Notes under the pieces: generated by a model
The model's database searches: none
The model's input: only the letters and a program-made list of their open reading frames with translations
Told to the model about the DNA's origin: nothing
Shown here: positions 22,794 to 34,005 of the stretch, piece by piece
Position numbering within the stretch: the stretch's first letter is position 1
Layout: each line of letters opens with the position of its first letter
Program-made: the position numbers and the translations under genes
Assembly: GCA_963082975.1 (NCBI GenBank)
Contig: OY720347.1
Coordinates: 17,435,187 to 17,499,186 of the forward strand
DNA length: 64,000 nt
Source of the DNA: Labia minor
Lineage: Eukaryota > Arthropoda > Insecta > Dermaptera > Spongiphoridae
Reading direction: 5' to 3'

Positions 22794-23555
22794 GTAAGAA
22801 ATACTTACAAAATAAAAATAAAATTGAATATATTTTTAATTTGATAAACAACCAGAGAAATAAATATTTTCTAGAAGCAAATTTTGTTCAGGTGAATGAC
22901 CTCTTCAAATATAAGAGTCGTAGAGCTAAATTTTAGTAGAGTAAAATTTTTATTTAACAATACAATTAGATCAAGTGAACAACTCGATATACCTAAAAAT
23001 TATTTTTAAATTATTTTTCTTTTTGTTCTTTCATTTTAAGTTGAATTTAATGAAAAATAAGTTATTAAAGAGGTTGGATTAAAGATCATATTTACTAATA
23101 TCATTATTTAAATTGAATATTTTTTTAATAGCAAAATTCATTAATTTTTCTCTCTCATGGATACTATATACACTAATGATGATTAGTAAACATCAAATTT
23201 CCTTCAGGTCTTATTGAAATATTTTATTCATTTGTATTAAATATATCCATGTTGATTTTAATTGTTGAAAATTAATTGTACAAATCATAATCTGTAAAAA
23301 TATTATACAGATTAATGGCAATTCATTTTTGACTATTTTATAATGAATTATATTATTAGATTATATTACTTTAAATTAAATAATAATAATAATAATAATG
23401 TAATTTAAGATTAAGTTAACAATTAATTCTGTCAAAATAATTTTAAAAAAATCCTTCAATCTCTTACAATTTTAAATAAATACAGTTAAAACAAAAGTTT
23501 TTAATTATTTTATAATAATTAAATGGAATAATTCATTTCATTTATTTTTTTTCTA
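22794..23555. other. AT-rich spacer with AAT repeat
   Basis: AAT microsatellite at about 23381-23399. No other feature. Confidence 0.5.
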
Positions 23556-23935
23556 CCCCATTCGGAATTCAATTTCATTCTGGTGCCGTGCAATGGGAAA
23601 GGTGGATATTTAATTTTCTCTGTAATTATTCTCAGAAGAAAAAGTGTGGGTTGTGGTGTGCATGTGAAGGCGAGTTGGACGTCTGCAAAATAGGATGTTA
23701 ATGCAATGCACGAGTGTGGGCGATGGCCGACCCACTTCTCCTTCGCCTTCGCCCCCTGGCGACTATCACTTGCAAGGTGGACGTACTTTCGATAGAGAAA
23801 AAAAAGGGGTTGCAAAGTGAACTTTTTAGGGTTGTGGTGCCGCTGTAGGCTCCCTGCTGGTAAGAGCTTGAGAAAAAAAAACGCCACTGAGATTAAAATA
23901 AACAAGTCATTTAGCGTGTCATTAAATTTCATCTC
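23556..23935. other. GC-richer island 6
   Basis: Contains GGCGATGGCCGACCC and CCTTCGCCTTCGCCCCCTGGCG. The minus strand is open for 137 codons across it, without similarity I can recognise or codon-like regularity. Exon or conserved non-coding element cannot be separated here. Confidence 0.4.
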
Positions 23936-24154
23936 GTTTTAGACTTTAAAATAAAATTCAATCATCCTTAATTAAAATTGTTTTAAAAATTTTTTATTTA
24001 ACCAAAAACAAAAAACAAAAACACATAAACAGGCAAACACACTCATATACCTATAAATATATATATATATATATATATTAAATTATTTAATTAATATTCT
24101 AAATACATTATTAGATGTACATTTAAAAATATCAATAAATATAACCTTAAAAAA
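23936..24154. other. AT-rich spacer with TA repeat
   Basis: TA microsatellite at about 24058-24079. Confidence 0.55.
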
Positions 24155-24399
24155 CCTCTAACTTTTGTACGTCTATGCCTATGAAGTCGATTACATCAAG
24201 TAAGTGTCCTATGATCAGCAGAACGGGTCCTTTACGTTGATTTTCTTGATCGGAGGCGCTATCAAGTAGCTTTCCCAATTTTCATCCCGGTGGCTGGGTT
24301 GACTCCGTCCCAGCTAGAGAAATTCCCTTGCCAGGCCTTGGACTTGAACCCAGGACCACGAGAATGTGAGCCAGCTTTGCTACCTCCCACCCGATGGCG
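24155..24399 (-). mobile_element. tRNA-derived SINE, minus strand, copy 2
   Basis: Minus strand begins GGCGCCATCGGGTGGGAGG and carries the B box GGTTCAAGTCC, like the SINE at 11754-12037, with shared body motifs (TTGATTTTCTTGATCGGAGG and GACTCCGTCCCA in plus-strand reading). CCTTAAAAAA flanks both sides (about 24145 and 24400), a plausible target duplication. Confidence 0.85.
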
Positions 24400-24765
24400 C
24401 CTTAAAAAAAATAATAAATCATTTAAAAAATACAAATAATATAAAATAAATCAAAAGAATATATAATGCGCATTTTTTATTATTATTTTTCAGAGATTCA
24501 TTGACAAATAAATATTTTATATTTATTTAATTCTTCAAGATTAATATAAATTAACAAAATATTTATTAAAATTTATATTTAATTTGAATAAAAAAATTCA
24601 ATTTTTTTTCTTATATATATTATTATATATTTTAATTCATGTTTAGAAATTTAATTAAATTTAATCTTATATATATATACTATTATTAAAAAATAAAAAT
24701 TATTAATAATAAATTATTTTATATTTTCAGATTCTCAAGAGAATGCACAATTTAACTTTACAGAA
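24400..24765. other. AT-rich spacer
   Basis: Nothing recognised. Confidence 0.5.
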
Positions 24766-24980
24766 TGACTAATCAGTGAGGGGGTGTTGAGTATGTATCC
24801 ATGTCTCCGACGCTGACCACCATCGTCAAGACGTAGCCGAGGAAGAGAAAGAGGAAGCCTGTGGCAACAGCTGCAGCCGACACTTCCATTTAGTATCTCA
24901 CCCCCGCAAAACTACCCGACGCCTCCACGTCTCACGCTTCCTCAACAAAGAAACGAGGACGATATGTGTATCAGACGTGA
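24766..24980. other. GC-richer island 7
   Basis: Contains CCTGTGGCAACAGCTGCAGC, which includes the E-box-like CAGCTG, and a C-rich 3' part. No reading frame of note. Confidence 0.4.
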
Positions 24981-25273
24981 AAATTTTTCAAAAATAAATT
25001 CTATTTAGTATAATAATTGAAATCTCAAAACATTTATCTTCTAAAATAAGATTTAAACGGTACAATAGAAATTAAATAAAAAATAATTATACACAATATA
25101 TAAAATTTAATTTAGAGAAAGGAAGATGTCTACTATTTTATAGAGATGATAAAAAAATTAAAATATCTGAAATTGATTCTAATTAATAATTTCAATATTA
25201 AAGATGCATGGTATGTACATATATATATATTTATAGTATATATAAATATATGAGTGTTTACATATTTTATTTT

Positions 25274-25672
25274 TACTATCTCGCCAGAGATAGTATTGCG
25301 ATCACGAAAATTTTCGATGTCGAGATTTTGATGTTTTATACGTTTTGAAGGTTCCTGAATCAATCAGATTGGGAAAAATGAAAAATGTGTCTTTTTGTCT
25401 CTGTGTATGTATGTAAAATTGTATAAAACTGTTATATATAGAATTTCAGCTTGATTGAATCGCTGAAAGTACCAGAATTATTTTTTTAACATTGCAAATC
25501 ACGCGCCAGCACGTGACGTGGTGCCATCAACAAAGAGCCAAACACGTGCTGGTTTAATAAATATTATTTATTAATGTTAATTTATAATTTAATTAAATAC
25601 ATTTAATTTAAATATGATATATGTTATTTAATCCAATTCAAATTGCGAGATAGTCGAGTGGAGACACTCCAG
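25274..25672 (+). mobile_element. HINE-B, internally deleted
   Basis: Intact 5' hairpin (TACTATCTC / GAGATAGTA around GCCA), a short microsatellite remnant, then a jump to AAAATTGTATAAAACTG and an intact 3' end with CAGCACGTGACGTGG, GCGAGATAGT and the terminal hairpin. Confidence 0.9.
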
Positions 25673-25995
25673 TTTTTTATTTATCATCTAAAGTTTTAAA
25701 ACTTATATTTAATAATAATAATTATTAATTTATATTTATATATTTATGTATTCTTATAAATGATAGATGTATTATTTTTTATGCTATTTATACATGTATT
25801 TATGCTTTTTAAAACTAATTTTTACATACAGTTGAGATATTTGATAGTCATGTCATTTTCATAACAAAATAGCGTAATTAATAACCTAATTTACTAATAA
25901 TAATAATTAATTTCTTATATTCAAAACTAGTTTAAGACACTTTTTGTTATATTCATTTTTGTTTGAAATTAATCGTGATAATTTTAATGTGCACC
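25673..25995. other. AT-rich spacer
   Basis: Nothing recognised. Confidence 0.5.
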
Positions 25996-26420
25996 ATTAT
26001 TAGGTGATGCCAAGGGTTCTAAGTGCGTCAGAAAAGGGTAACAAGCAGGAGCATCACGAAGTGAAACTTGCAATAAGTTATTAAATACACGAAAGAGCAA
26101 ACGGAGGTAGGAGGGCGATGGCGTCGTCGACATCATCGTCGTTGAAGTTGAAAAGGACCCAGCCAGGTAAAAGTTAGTTTATTCCTTGGAAATTTCAAGT
26201 GAAGAACCAGTTGTTTGTTCTTTTGTGTCTTTTAAAAGGTGCCGTTGCTCTCTGCTTATGTCTCTGTATATGGAAAAGGAAAAGAAAAGGAAAGGAGAAG
26301 AGAGGAGAGGAGAGGTGAGTACGATGGATCAACCCATTTCCACAAATTCAAGACACTTGTCAGTAAATGTTAATAGATAAAATTGTCGAGTGAAGAGGAG
26401 AAAGAAGGAAATGGGTTTTT
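25996..26420. other. GC-richer island 8
   Basis: Includes GATGGCGTCGTCGACATCATC and a purine-rich AAAGGAAAGGAGAAGAGAGG stretch. Several short frames overlap; none is convincing. Confidence 0.35.
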
Positions 26421-26948
26421 GTTAATGAATGGATGAATATGTTTTTAATGTTGTAGTAACTCCAAAGACAAAACTCACACACACACACACACACATACAG
26501 TCTGTCGCCTGGCTGCACTCACGTGATTAAAACTTGGTTTACTTTCCTGTCTTATTATAAGGATCTATCTATCTATACATACCTATATTGATAGAAAGAG
26601 GAAGAAAAGTAACATACAGGGTGTTTCGAAATACAATAACACAGGTGAAAAATATTTACAAATGTTGAACTTTCTTTTTTTAATTTAATTTGTTTGTCAA
26701 TTAATTATTTAAATAATATTTAAATATATAATTTTTATTTAAATAAAACAATATATTAATACATATTTATATATTACATAGTTTGGGAAAATATATTTGA
26801 GAATAATAAAGTATATTAATAATTCAATAAATAGTATAATAATATAGTCATTATTAAAACATCATTTGAAAAAATGAAATTTTCCCATTAGTCATCCTAA
26901 TTGTACTGTAGATACCACATTAATAATTATTTTATTTTAACTTTCTAT
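26421..26948. other. AT-rich spacer, CA repeat, possible transposon edge
   Basis: CA microsatellite near 26478-26494. CAGGGTGTTTCGAAATAC at 26626 resembles a DNA-transposon end, but no partner end could be fixed. Confidence 0.4.
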
Positions 26949-27121
26949 TATCTATCTATCTATCTCTGTGGCTCTACAGAACTCGAAAGTTCTTGGCCGC
27001 AGCAACCACACTTCTCCAAGTGTCCCTATTCTGAGCTACAACCCTCCAATCCCTATAATCTCGCAATTCTCTCAAGTCCCTTCCTATATTATCCACCCAC
27101 CACGTCCTTGGTCTTCCCCCC
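26949..27121 (-). pseudogene. RTE-type LINE 3' tail
   Basis: Minus strand reads GRPRTWWVDN, GRDLRELRDYRDWRVVAQN and AAAKNFRVL, matching the C-terminus of the LINE at 17430-20105. It ends in GAGCCACAGA followed by GATA repeats (plus-strand TATC at 26949-26965), the short tandem tail usual for RTE elements. Confidence 0.85.
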
Positions 27122-27149
27122 CATATATTAAAAAATGTATTATATATAT

Positions 27150-27535
27150 CAGTGATTCTCAAACATTTTTTTACCGCGGCACACTTTTAACGGTTTACAA
27201 ATTTGGCGGCACTCAAAGAAAAAGACAAGTGGAAAAGTTATTTACCTACCTATAATAGACTGTGTAATATAGTTTATGATTTTAATCAGGGGTCGGCAAC
27301 CTTTTTCAATAGTCGGGCACATTTCTGAAATAATATTACAGGGGTGGGCACACTTGGTGATACTTAAAAAAAAAGTCGGAAATGTTTAAGAGCCTGATCG
27401 CAAAAACATTTTACCTCTTTTTTTACATACATATAAATAAATAAGTACTCTTTCTTAATTTGAACTTTACATTTTTAAAATTTGGCGACACATTTTGAAA
27501 ATCTCGTGGCACACAAAAGTGGTTGAGAATCACTG
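27150..27535. mobile_element. hAT MITE, 386 bp
   Basis: Left end CAGTGATTCTCAAACATTTT, and the complement of the right end reads CAGTGATTCTCAACCACTTT. Both flanks read ATATATAT (27142-27149 and 27536-27543), compatible with an 8-bp target duplication although low-complexity. Interior motifs (GCGGCACACTTTTAACGG, AATGTTTAAGAGCCTGATCG) recur in the copy at 29003-29294. Relative to that copy it contains an extra ~90-bp piece at about 27287-27375 that itself starts CAGGGGTCGGCAACC, another hAT-type end. Confidence 0.85.
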
Positions 27536-27543
27536 ATATATAT

Positions 27544-28340
27544 ACTAGCTGTTCCGAGCGCCGAATATTTGTTAATAGTGACAAATTCATTATTTTTCTC
27601 TTTTTTAAATATTACAAATACTAGTACATATTATTATATTTAATTTTAATTATCTTAAAAATTTGTTCATTTTTATTAATATACAAGTAAAAAATTGAAA
27701 TATATATAAAGATATGATATATATATATATATTTATTTATGATTAGGAATGGTATTCATATTAATTAATCATCATGTATAGTTTTATTTTAGTTAATTTA
27801 GTGTCTCTTTCTTCAAGATTTTTAAATCTTGTGATTTAAATTTTTTATATAATTAATATATATAATATTTTCTTTTTTAAAATTTCATATATTCACATCT
27901 ATTTATTATAGTAAAGTATTGTGAAAAGAAATTCAGTGTATATTCTATAACATTAAAAAAATTAAAGTGTATTATAGACTATAATACAATATGAATAACA
28001 GGTGTCTGACATAATATACGAAAAAAACGTTATTTTCGATGAGAAAACGAAGGTTAGCTATGACTTTTAGTTGATAAAATTCTAACCGTCTCAGTGGAGA
28101 GAGAATGGAAGTTTCCCTATCGTAGATTTTAATATTAACTTTGTTATTTAATATTATCTAATATTAATTATTGTTAATTAATTTGATATTTACATCAATT
28201 AAATATGATATTTATTATTTTTTTTTAAATATTTCGATCAGATATATTTTAAATTAAATTATGGTGATGTTAAATTATATTTTAAGAAATTTCTAGTGAT
28301 ATTTGTGAAACACCTTATGGGTCTTATATAAATAGTTGAA
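27544..28340. other. AT-rich spacer; possible Helitron-type 5' end at 27543
   Basis: ACTAGCTGTTCCGAGCG at 27543 resembles ends seen in Helitron-type repeats, but no second end is identified. The remainder is AT-rich. Confidence 0.35.
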
Positions 28341-28560
28341 AAGTGGAAACAATCAGCAAACGGAAGGGTGTGAATCCGGAGCGAGCTATGGTAAGAATCA
28401 AGAAAGAGGGTAGAAAGTAGGAGCGAAAGAGATTGTCAATTTAATTCAAAACCCACTAACACTGACGTAAACCCTCACAAATGCAGAATTGTTTTCACTT
28501 TTCTAATAAACCAAGATAGAAGAAAATATAGCGAGATAGCAGATACCTCTGATTCAGAAT
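28341..28560. other. Weak GC-richer island 9
   Basis: Moderately mixed composition with purine runs (AAGAAAGAGGGTAGAAAG). No feature recognised. Confidence 0.3.
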
Positions 28561-28904
28561 TTTCAATTATAAAATGATGATGAATTCGATGCAATACAAT
28601 TCGACTAAAATTAATTAAACTTTTCAAATCATTTTTGCAATCGTTTAAATCATTATCCAGAGAGACATTTGTGCTTGTTTTATTTTTTTTTTTTATATAT
28701 ATTTTAATAACATCCTTTATAGGGACTGAATCACTAAATTTCTCATATTAATGGATAATAAAATTAAAAACATACAAAATTATATTATATTATCCATATT
28801 TTCAAACACAAAAAAATAATCAAATTAATTTTTTTTTTATAATTTCTCATTTTAAAATTATATTAATTATATAATTATTATACATTATAATATGAATATA
28901 GGAT
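28561..28904. other. AT-rich spacer
   Basis: Nothing recognised. Confidence 0.5.
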
Positions 28905-29735
28905 TATGATGATCCCCTCCCAATTACATCTCAGAAAAGTGCCCTTTGTATTCATATATTATCTATTATAAATATATTTTATTTAATAATGATTAGCTAT
29001 ATCAGTGATTTTACCGTGGCACACTTTTAACGGTTTAAAAATTTGGCGGCACACAAATAAAAAAGATAAGTGTAAAAGTTAATATTTACTTATTTGCCAT
29101 ATTGAAAAAAATTGAAAAAAAGTCGAAAATGTTTAAGAGCCTGATCGCCAAAACATTTTACCTTTTTTTTACATACATATAAAATAAAAAAGTACTTTTT
29201 CCTAATTTGAACTTTATAGTTATAAAATTTGGCTACACATTTTGAAAATCTCGCGGCACAGTGGTTGAGAATCACTGAATCGTTGAGAATCACTGATCTA
29301 TAACATTAGGACATCCTCAGTTATACATTTTCAGACAAATTATTTCAATGTATGATTGCAAATACCATATCTAAATATATTTTCAAAACATAAATAGGAA
29401 TTAATATTAAAAATATTAAAATAAAAATAGCTATAGAAATGAAAGATAATATTAGATATATAAGTGATATAGTATATTATATATGGTATTACTCAATATA
29501 CAAGTATTTTCAATAATAATAAATACTTAGAAAAATAAATTGGATAAATTCATTTAACAAATAATTATACATATAAATACTTTTTTTTGTTAGTTATTAT
29601 TAAAATATATTTTAAAATTATTGCTCAAGTAAAAATCTTAAAGTTTTGTCTTAATTTGTATGACTAATTTCTCAACATTCTTTCTAGATTTGTGTCGCTC
29701 TCGACTTGTTCGACACTTCTATAATATATAATATA
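28905..29735. repeat. Duplicated spacer segment, copy 1
   Basis: Homologous in direct orientation to 34240-35745. Shared anchors include TATTATCTATTATAAATATA, ATGTATGATTGCAAATA, TACAAGTATTTTCAATAATA, ATTGCTCAAGTAAAA and CAACATTCTTTCTAGATTT. This copy carries the hAT MITE at 29003-29294 and lacks the mariner and the HINE-B present in the other copy. Confidence 0.9.
29003..29294. mobile_element. hAT MITE, 292 bp
   Basis: Starts CAGTGATTTTACCGTGGC and ends GTTGAGAATCACTG. The right TIR is tandemly duplicated as an ~18-bp unit, GTTGAGAATCACTGAATC. It is related to the MITE at 27150. The paralogous empty site at 34240-35745 reads ATCTATAT across the insertion point, and both sides here show decayed versions (AGCTATAT and ATCTATA). 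Confidence 0.85.
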
Positions 29736-30095
29736 TTACTAATTTATTATATTAATATAACTGGGATTTTCAAATTATAGTTTTAATATATTACTAAGTA
29801 TATAAATTTAATATTTGTTAATTTTTGATTATGGTTTTTAATGATTTTTTTTTTTTTTTTTAAATGATTAATTGAATTTAATTAACTATTTTTATTTATT
29901 ACTCTTTATAAGCAATGTATTAATTTATAATATTTTAATTATTATTTAAATAATAATTATATACTTTAATCAAGATTAAAAAAGTTTTTCGATTTGTCTG
30001 AAACTACATTATTATTCTTTCTCATTTATTATTATTTTCTAGTTTGTCTTGTTTATACTTTTATTATTATTTTTTTTTTCAGCTTTTCTTAAATG
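29736..30095. other. AT-rich spacer
   Basis: Nothing recognised. Confidence 0.5.
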
Positions 30096-30420
30096 TTAAT
30101 TAATTTTATGCTTTGCCTGCTCATGTGTTGTCATTTTCATGCATCCAGTTCAAAATGGGTTATGAGAGAAGCTGCTTGGTTTCCTACCCTGCTCTATTCG
30201 CCTGGGTGTGTGGATGTCTGGCTAGTTCGTTTATCTTCTGCGGTGGAGGAGAGACAGATGCATACACTAAGAGAAAGAGAGGCCAACATACGGGCAGACA
30301 GTTGGCGTGCCGTTTTGCCATTTTGTAGTGACATCAACCACACTAGGACAAATGACGTTTCGAGAAGAGTAAACCTCTTCTTTAATACAATATAACCAGA
30401 CAACATAATATACAACAACA
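30096..30420. other. GC-richer island 10
   Basis: Two plus frames are open across it (100 codons at 30093-30395 and 71 codons at 30113-30328), with no recognisable domain. Contains a GAGAG-rich stretch, AAGAGAAAGAGAGG. Candidate exon or regulatory island. Confidence 0.35.
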
Positions 30421-30930
30421 GACCATAGAATTAAAAACAAAAAATTCATATATTTATATCATATACCATGAAAGTAATCTATTTATTAGAACAATCAAGT
30501 TCATACTTAATATTATTTGTTTTGGAGAATGGAGAGGACTTTTGTATAAATCATTTAATATCGACAAAAATTTCACTGCAAAAAATATTAAATAATTATG
30601 GCTTAAACAATTTTAAACATAAATAATGAACAACGATATGATTATTTTATTTTATTTAGTCAAAAAATTTCATTTTAAAATACTCTCAAATAAAATTATT
30701 AAAAATACTTAAAAATACCTTAAAAATTAAAAAAACAAATTATTTTCTTAAATGTATATAAAATATAAAAAACATATTTTAAAATATTTTTTTCATTTTC
30801 ATTAACATTCAAATAATTTTAAGAGAAGAGTTTTATTGACTTATTAATTTATTATTGACTCGTATAACTATATAGGTAAATTGACTATAAATGACTATAA
30901 TAATTATTATTATATAAGGGAGATAGATTT
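30421..30930. other. AT-rich spacer
   Basis: Nothing recognised. Confidence 0.5.
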
Positions 30931-31190
30931 AGGATTAATGTTGGGGCACTGGGATTCATTCGAGAAACGAATACCGCCCGTCAGGGATTTCCAAGTCCTT
31001 ACTCCCGCAAGACAAAAGTTGAAGAGCAGCAGCCGGCGCTTGGAGTCTCTCCAGTGCAGATGCTGATGATATTAAGATCAGCCAGTAGACACTGCAACCA
31101 ACACCTGCTGTGGAGCGGCCTAGTGGTACTTTAATTGCGCCCCTCCTACCCTCAGCCCCCAACTAAAACAATGCTACCCATCCCAAGATA
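30931..31190. other. GC-richer island 11
   Basis: Contains AGCAGCAGCCGGCGCTTGG and TGCTGTGGAGCGGCC. The minus strand is open for 68 codons without recognised similarity. Confidence 0.4.
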
Positions 31191-31600
31191 ATCAACATCT
31201 TCAACCAACAAAAAGTTCAAGAGAAAGATGGACTAAAATATCAATACATAGAATGGTAATTATAAAATTATAAAATTAAAACAATAACAAATATTTGATT
31301 TATCAAACCATCTAATATAATTTTTGTTTTTTGTTTTTGCTTCATACTACTAGCTTATCCCATGACTTGACCAAGGTAAAACAACACTATTTTAATTATT
31401 TAAATTTGCTTGGTTTATAGTAAAATCATTAGTTATATATATATGGATTTTAGTGAAATTCGTTTGTGATACAACATATTGAATATAGGTTAGTTTGTGA
31501 GATAAGGTAGTGGAGAGGACTAGCCCATGTTAACATAATTACGTTAAGAAGACATTGCTGGTTATCTACCTCCCAGGCGGGCTTTATTATTAACGTTTTT
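31191..31600. other. AT-rich spacer
   Basis: Near 31348 a CTACTAGCTTATCCCATG motif resembles Helitron-type ends. No partner is identified. Confidence 0.4.
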
Positions 31601-31808
31601 TACTTTCCCGCATACTTCGTATAAGGGAAGTATTGGAATCGTCAAAAATTTCGACTTCGAGATTTCGATAGATCTTGACGTTTTAGACCTCCCTGAGTCG
31701 GAAAATACCATTTTTCGAATTATGTCTGTGTGTGTGTATGTATGTATGTATGTATGTATGTATGTATGTATGTATGTATGTATGTATGTATGTATGTATG
31801 TATGTATG

Positions 31809-31839
<31 letters not shown>

Positions 31840-32288
31840 TGTCTGTAAGCAAATTTACTCAAAAACTAATCAAGCTAGGACTTCGAAATTTGGTACACCG
31901 ATATTATTCACAGTTTGTAGATTTCTATCAAAATTTCGTCAAAATCGGTTAACGGGAAGTGGTACTTTACCTACACTGGTTGCGTTTACCTTTCAAGTAA
32001 AGTACCAGTTTGCTACGAGATATTAGCTTCATATTTTGTATATAGATTTAAAAATATGAAAAAAATTCAGATACCAAATTTCATCATGATCTGACTACCG
32101 GAAGTGACATTTTACCTATACAAGTAGCGTTTCTTTTTTACCGACCGACGATAGTAAGGGAGGTATTGTTTTCACACCAAATTTCACCTATGGATATTTT
32201 TAGGTACCAAGTTTACACATTCTAAATATTCATTCACAACTCTTTATACCTATTTATATGCGGGAAAGTCTAGGGGAGGACACTCCCG
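31601..32288 (+). mobile_element. HINE-A, copy 2, full length
   Basis: Full version of the family seen at 367-959: TACTTTCCC / GGGAAGTA at the 5' end, a large TATG array, block 2 (AATTTGGTACACCGATATTA, AACGGGAAGTGG), the right subterminal repeat GCGGGAAAGT and a GGGAG-GACA-CTCCC terminal hairpin. It sits immediately after a T-run, as HINE-B copies do. Confidence 0.85.
31737..31838. repeat. TATG microsatellite, about 25 units
   Basis: Uninterrupted TATG repeats inside HINE-A copy 2. The sister copy at 491-525 has only a few units, so expansion happened after or during dispersal. Confidence 0.95.
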
Positions 32289-32608
32289 CTTATTTTAAAT
32301 ATATTTCAATTCCTACTTTTCCTTATTTCTCTTTAATAATTAAAAAATTTAAAACTTTTAACAGAAACATTCGTCTAATTAAAATTAGTTAACAAATCTA
32401 ATTACATTTGGAGAAGAGAGATTGGGGAAACAAAGATTAGGACGAACGACAACAATCAAAAATAATTTAATTATATTTTAAAAATAAATCATATGGATAA
32501 AAACCAATGGACGAAATTAAACTGGAAGGAGATAAAATGAAATATAACGAAAAAATTAAACCAAGGACAGAAGATACAAAGAAGGTTAATGAACAGACAA
32601 CACTACAT
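32289..32608. other. AT-rich spacer
   Basis: Nothing recognised. Confidence 0.5.
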
Positions 32609-32940
32609 ATGGACTGAAAGTCCCGAGATTTTTCAATAGGGGACGCCACTAGAAAATAAACATTGCTCATTTCGAGAGGCTCATTTGTCACTAGTTTATG
32701 TATGAAGTATCATGACATTTCGTCCATTCGTTTACAAGCTACAGTCGTTTAAGTGACGCTACTTTCGCCTTCATAAGAAAAATTGAAAAACAGGAATATC
32801 GCGTCTTGATTAAACATTGTTTTTTGATGGGAGAACTTGTGAACAATCATTGAAGTGGTTGCAGGAATGTTATCCCACAACTGCTCTTTCGAGAACAATG
32901 TTTAATCAAGACGCGATATTCCTGTTTTTCCATCTTTCTT
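32609..32940. pseudogene. mariner remnant with head-to-head transposase starts
   Basis: From the 5'-type end ATGGACTGAAAGTCCCGAG, a leader leads to a frame reading EKQEYRVLIKHCF, the N-terminus of a mariner transposase. After about 70 bp the same start appears on the opposite strand, this time with its ATG. The two starts form perfect 37-bp inverted arms at 32785-32821 and 32894-32930. No DDD catalytic region remains. Confidence 0.7.
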
Positions 32941-33290
32941 TTTAATTGTATAAACTTTGTACCTATTTTTAATATTAATATATAAATGGAAAATTAAAAT
33001 TAATTTTTATAAAAATTAAAAATAAATTTAAAATTAATTTCAAATTTTGAAAAATTTACCATGTCAATTTTTTACATAATTATTATTCAATCAAAAATAT
33101 ATATTTATATTTTATTGAATTTTTGAAATTTCTTTGAAAATAATAATAATATATAGAAAATGCATGCCGAGATTTCTCTTTTGAAATTATTATCTTAATT
33201 AAGAAATTTTACTAGAGAATTAAATTACCAAGTTCAGTGAGCTTTAGGGCTAGTTTTATTACAAGTTGTAGTTCTAGAATTTAGCTTAAA
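32941..33290. other. AT-rich spacer
   Basis: Nothing recognised. Confidence 0.5.
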
Positions 33291-33660
33291 AATTGCTCTT
33301 TACTCATTGAAATAAGTCAGCCGTTCCTTCTCACTTTCCTGTCATCTACCTATTTACATCCATGTAGGCTACTTTAAGCAAATATTCCACTTCCATCTCT
33401 TTGTTAACCTCTCGAAGTAATAGACGGTCTCCCTCCCTCTTTCTCTCTCTCTCTCTCTCACTCTCGTTATTAGCTTTCTCGTCATAGTCATGATCGTGTG
33501 GTCCCCATTGCGGCGACATTTCAAACAACCGCGACTATTCCCTCCCACTCTGTTCTCTATGCCTGTTTTACTCTAATACTAAGTTTTATTGTTGTCTATG
33601 ATGCGGTTATGTCTTTGCTTTGACGTGACGTTGTCCTTAAATATGACATGAATGGAAACC
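33291..33660. other. GC-richer island 12
   Basis: Pyrimidine-rich, with a CT repeat at about 33442-33459 (GAGAG on the other strand) and CCCATTGCGGCGACATTTC. The minus-strand 60-codon frame is dominated by this repeat. Confidence 0.4.
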
Positions 33661-33968
33661 AGGAAACAAAAATGGTTAAGAAAAGAAAAAAAAAAATAAT
33701 ATGAAAAAGTTTATTCTATTTAAAGTTTTCGAATAATCGAAAAATTGGAATTTTTAGATATATTCTCAAGTTTCAGTAGGTATCATCTTTTGCACAAATA
33801 TCGTAATGAAATTATATAAATTTCAAATATATTTATATACCTATATTCCATGTTTTGGTTGATATATTATTATTATAGATACAATATATTTTATAATTTA
33901 TAATTGATATTTTTATAAATATATTTTTTTTTAATTTCAATTACTTAGAACAATAGTTGTACTTAAAA

Positions 33969-34005
<37 letters not shown>

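Noticed and set aside
23519..23932. 137-codon minus-strand gene
   Set aside because: No recognised domain or start context; the frame spans a GC-richer island and part of its AT-rich edge. Kept only as an island.
26626..28310. A 1.7-kb transposon bounded by CAGGGTGTTTC and GAAACACC
   Set aside because: Only a 7-8 bp match, no target duplication, and the interval contains a LINE tail, a MITE and unrelated spacer.
31722..32026. Open frames of 76-98 codons over the TATG array
   Set aside because: They are translations of the microsatellite (tandem Met-Tyr-Val-Cys or Thr-Tyr-Ile-His type repeats) and stay open for that reason only.
32467..32691. 74-codon minus-strand membrane-like peptide
   Set aside because: It overlaps the mariner leader on the wrong strand and its hydrophobicity reflects A/T-rich codons.
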